Shown here: in pieces, positions 6,713 through 7,623 of the stretch
Numbering within the stretch: position 1 is the stretch's first letter
Layout: every line of letters begins with the position of its first letter
Origin: Campylobacteraceae bacterium
GTDB taxonomy: Bacteria; Campylobacterota; Campylobacteria; Campylobacterales; Campylobacteraceae
Direction of reading: 5' to 3'
Assembly: GCA_031259875.1 (NCBI GenBank)
Contig: JAIRKW010000028.1
Span: 1-7,623 of the forward strand
Length of the DNA stretch: 7,623 nt
Program-made: the position numbers and the translations under genes
The notes under the pieces: model-generated
Told to the model about the DNA's origin: nothing
The model's input: the letters and a program-made list of their open reading frames with translations, nothing else
Databases searched by the model: none

Positions 6713-6730
6713 CAATTTGAGAAAAACCAT
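6638..6730 (-). CDS. Possible 30-residue small protein, divergent from the repressor
   Basis: An ATG at 6730 (minus strand) opens 30 codons ending in TGA. It begins MVFLKLPRHFAAFNV and ends MKERDRNDIKE, hydrophobic first and charged later. A strong ribosome site, AAGAGGT (plus-strand 6737-6743), sits seven bases upstream, as good as that of the neighbouring repressor. A possible leftward promoter at 6871-6900 could supply transcript. Against it, its first half overlaps a repeat-like piece (ATTGCCGCGTCATT in this direction), there is no recognisable domain, and a Cro-like HTH is not visible. Low confidence that it is made. Confidence 0.25.
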   Translation of the reverse strand: MVFLKLPRHFAAFNVSAITMKERDRNDIKE

Positions 6731-6870
6731 AATACTACCTCTTCTGCCGTTATAAACATGGTATATATCAATAAAAATCAATATCTTTTAGTATTTTTGA
6801 ACCCATATTTTCGCTTTTATAAAATACATAAAAACTCTTCTAAATAGTGTTGCATCAAGCTTTCAAGAAG

Positions 6871-6900
6871 ATAATACTGCTCATAAAAATAGATAAACAA
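6871..6900 (-). promoter_or_regulatory. Possible leftward promoter with its -35 inside operator copy A
   Basis: On the minus strand TTGTTT (plus-strand 6895-6900) is followed after 18 bases by TATTAT (6871-6876). The -35 hexamer lies inside the first copy of the operator-like repeat, as expected for a promoter controlled by the repressor at 7006. What it would transcribe is unclear: only a 30-codon ORF is found downstream. Confidence 0.3.
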
Positions 6901-6974
6901 AATGTGTGTGATATCCTTTTTGAAATACACATTTTGTTGATTTGATTTCAGAATGATATAAACAAAATGTGTGT
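6893..6974. promoter_or_regulatory. Triple operator-like repeat in front of the repressor gene
   Basis: The 12-mer AACAAAATGTGT occurs three times in 77 bp: copy A direct (6896-6907), copy B inverted (6927-6938, read as ACACATTTTGTT) and copy C direct (6961-6972). A and C agree over 17 bases, ATAAACAAAATGTGTGT, at 6893-6909 and 6958-6974. Extended to 15 bases, A and B differ at a single position. Centre distances are 31 bp (A-B, about three helical turns) and 34 bp (B-C). Copy C abuts the repressor's -10 box. This is the layout of a phage-type autoregulated operator; binding by the neighbouring repressor is inferred. Confidence 0.7.
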
Positions 6975-6996
6975 ATTATTTTCACAAAAATAGAGG
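6974..6996 (+). promoter_or_regulatory. -10 box and ribosome site of the repressor gene
   Basis: TATTAT (6974-6979) directly follows and shares one base with operator copy C, so a repressor bound there would block polymerase. Transcription would start near 6986. AGAGG (6992-6996) lies nine bases before the ATG at 7006. No good -35 hexamer is seen at the standard distance. Confidence 0.5.
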
Positions 6997-7005
6997 TAAC
7001 CACAC

Positions 7006-7623
7006 ATGAATAGAGTGTTTGAAGCAACATCAAAAATGATGTCACAAGAAAATACAAAGAACATTGAACTGGCAAATTTCCTGCAAGTCTCTCCTCAAGT
7101 ATTTGGCAATTGGGTTGCAAGGGAGAGCATTCCTGAAAAATACGCCGCGAAAATCGCCGAGTATTACAAAGTAGACATCTCCTATTTTTATGGCAAAGAG
7201 ACACAAATCATCAAAAAAGTACCTATAATATCCGCTGTTAATTGCGGCAGTGGTTCTATTAGCGAAAAAATCGGGGGCTTCGCCCCTTATAAAGGCAGCG
7301 GTAAAATAGAAAAACTTTATTGTTTGGTAGCTAAAGGCAGCAATATGTCACCCGAGATTGAAGACGGCGATGAGATTATTTGCGAAAAAGATGTCAAAAT
7401 CAGCAACGGCGACATCGTACATTATACAATAGACGATGAAAACGCCGTCAAAATCTACATTAAAGACGAAGACGCAAATATTATTCAATTTGTGCCCTAC
7501 ATTCAAACTAAAGACTTTAAAACAAAAACTATCAGACTTGATGATAAAAGCCCAAATCTCATAATCGCAAAAGTTACAGCTATCAACAAGATAGAGATGA
7601 AAAACACCGAGGCAAGGTTGAAA
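7006..7623 (+). CDS. CI/LexA-like phage-type repressor (HTH plus peptidase S24 domain), 3' end cut by window
   Basis: 206 codons are open to the window end with no stop. Residues 17-62 form a CI-type DNA-binding helix-turn-helix (ELANFLQVSPQVFGNWV, then SIPEKYAAKIAEYYKVD). Residues 72-198 form a LexA/UmuD-like S24 domain. Cys80-Gly81 resembles the Cys-Gly self-cleavage site of UmuD, and Lys149 (in AVKIY) fits the catalytic Lys. The serine box reads KGSNMSPEIEDGD, where the family has G(D/N)SMxPxIxDGD: Asn113 takes the place of the nucleophilic Ser, with Ser at 112 and 115 on either side. RecA-stimulated self-cleavage may therefore be lost or altered. S24 domains usually end about here, so only a few residues should be missing. 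ATG 7006 is supported by AGAGG nine bases upstream. The gene lies behind three operator-like repeats, suggesting autoregulation and the start of a prophage or other mobile element to the right. Confidence 0.85.
   Translation, partial: MNRVFEATSKMMSQENTKNIELANFLQVSPQVFGNWVARESIPEKYAAKIAEYYKVDISYFYGKETQIIKKVPIISAVNCGSGSISEKIGGFAPYKGSGKIEKLYCLVAKGSNMSPEIEDGDEIICEKDVKISNGDIVHYTIDDENAVKIYIKDEDANIIQFVPYIQTKDFKTKTIRLDDKSPNLIIAKVTAINKIEMKNTEARLK

Noticed and set aside
6759..6848. 29-codon plus-strand ORF starting ATGGTATATATC
   Set aside because: No ribosome binding site, AT-rich composition and no recognisable features.
6881..7204. 107-codon minus-strand frame
   Set aside because: It is antisense to the HTH half of the repressor and to the operator repeats; the plus-strand frame has clear domains.

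Overview
The window reads as a chromosomal segment from a Campylobacterota (epsilonproteobacterial) genome, probably in the Sulfurimonas/Sulfuricurvum range. This rests on the MurA protein, which resembles remembered Campylobacterota MurA sequences very closely, and on promoters made of a T-rich tract ahead of a TANNAT-type -10 box with little -35 conservation. No database search was possible, so the genus is a guess.

Layout from left to right. (1) 1-1137 (+) is the 3' nine-tenths of murA, the first committed step of peptidoglycan synthesis, followed by a strong hairpin terminator. (2) 1176-2231 (-) is a convergent NADP(H)-dependent zinc alcohol dehydrogenase of the Thermoanaerobacter brockii secondary-ADH type with its own promoter. 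(3) 2430-2504 (+) is tRNA-Gly(GCC). (4) 2740-5454 (-) is a large, AT-rich gene for a UPF1-like SF1 helicase fused to a C-terminal PD-(D/E)XK/Vsr-like nuclease, a single-gene architecture that suggests genome defence. It is split by one in-frame TGA exactly at the first glycine of the Walker A motif. (5) 5576-5983 (+) is a PaaI-like hotdog thioesterase, divergent from the helicase. (6) 5984 to about 6890 has no convincing large gene; it holds degenerate AATGACG-type dispersed repeats and one possible 30-codon ORF. (7) 6893-6979 carries three copies of a 12-bp operator-like motif in front of (8) 7006-7623 (+), a CI/LexA-like repressor (HTH plus S24 domain) that runs off the right edge.

The metabolic genes (murA, adh, thioesterase) are moderately GC-rich and show no operon linkage: each has its own promoter or terminator. 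The helicase-nuclease gene is clearly more AT-rich and lies between a tRNA gene and a housekeeping gene, consistent with acquisition by transfer. The repressor and its operators suggest the edge of a prophage or other mobile element beginning at the right end.

The most unusual points are the stop codon inside the P-loop of an otherwise intact 904-codon helicase-nuclease, and the repressor whose S24 domain has Asn where the self-cleavage Ser should be, sitting behind a three-site operator.
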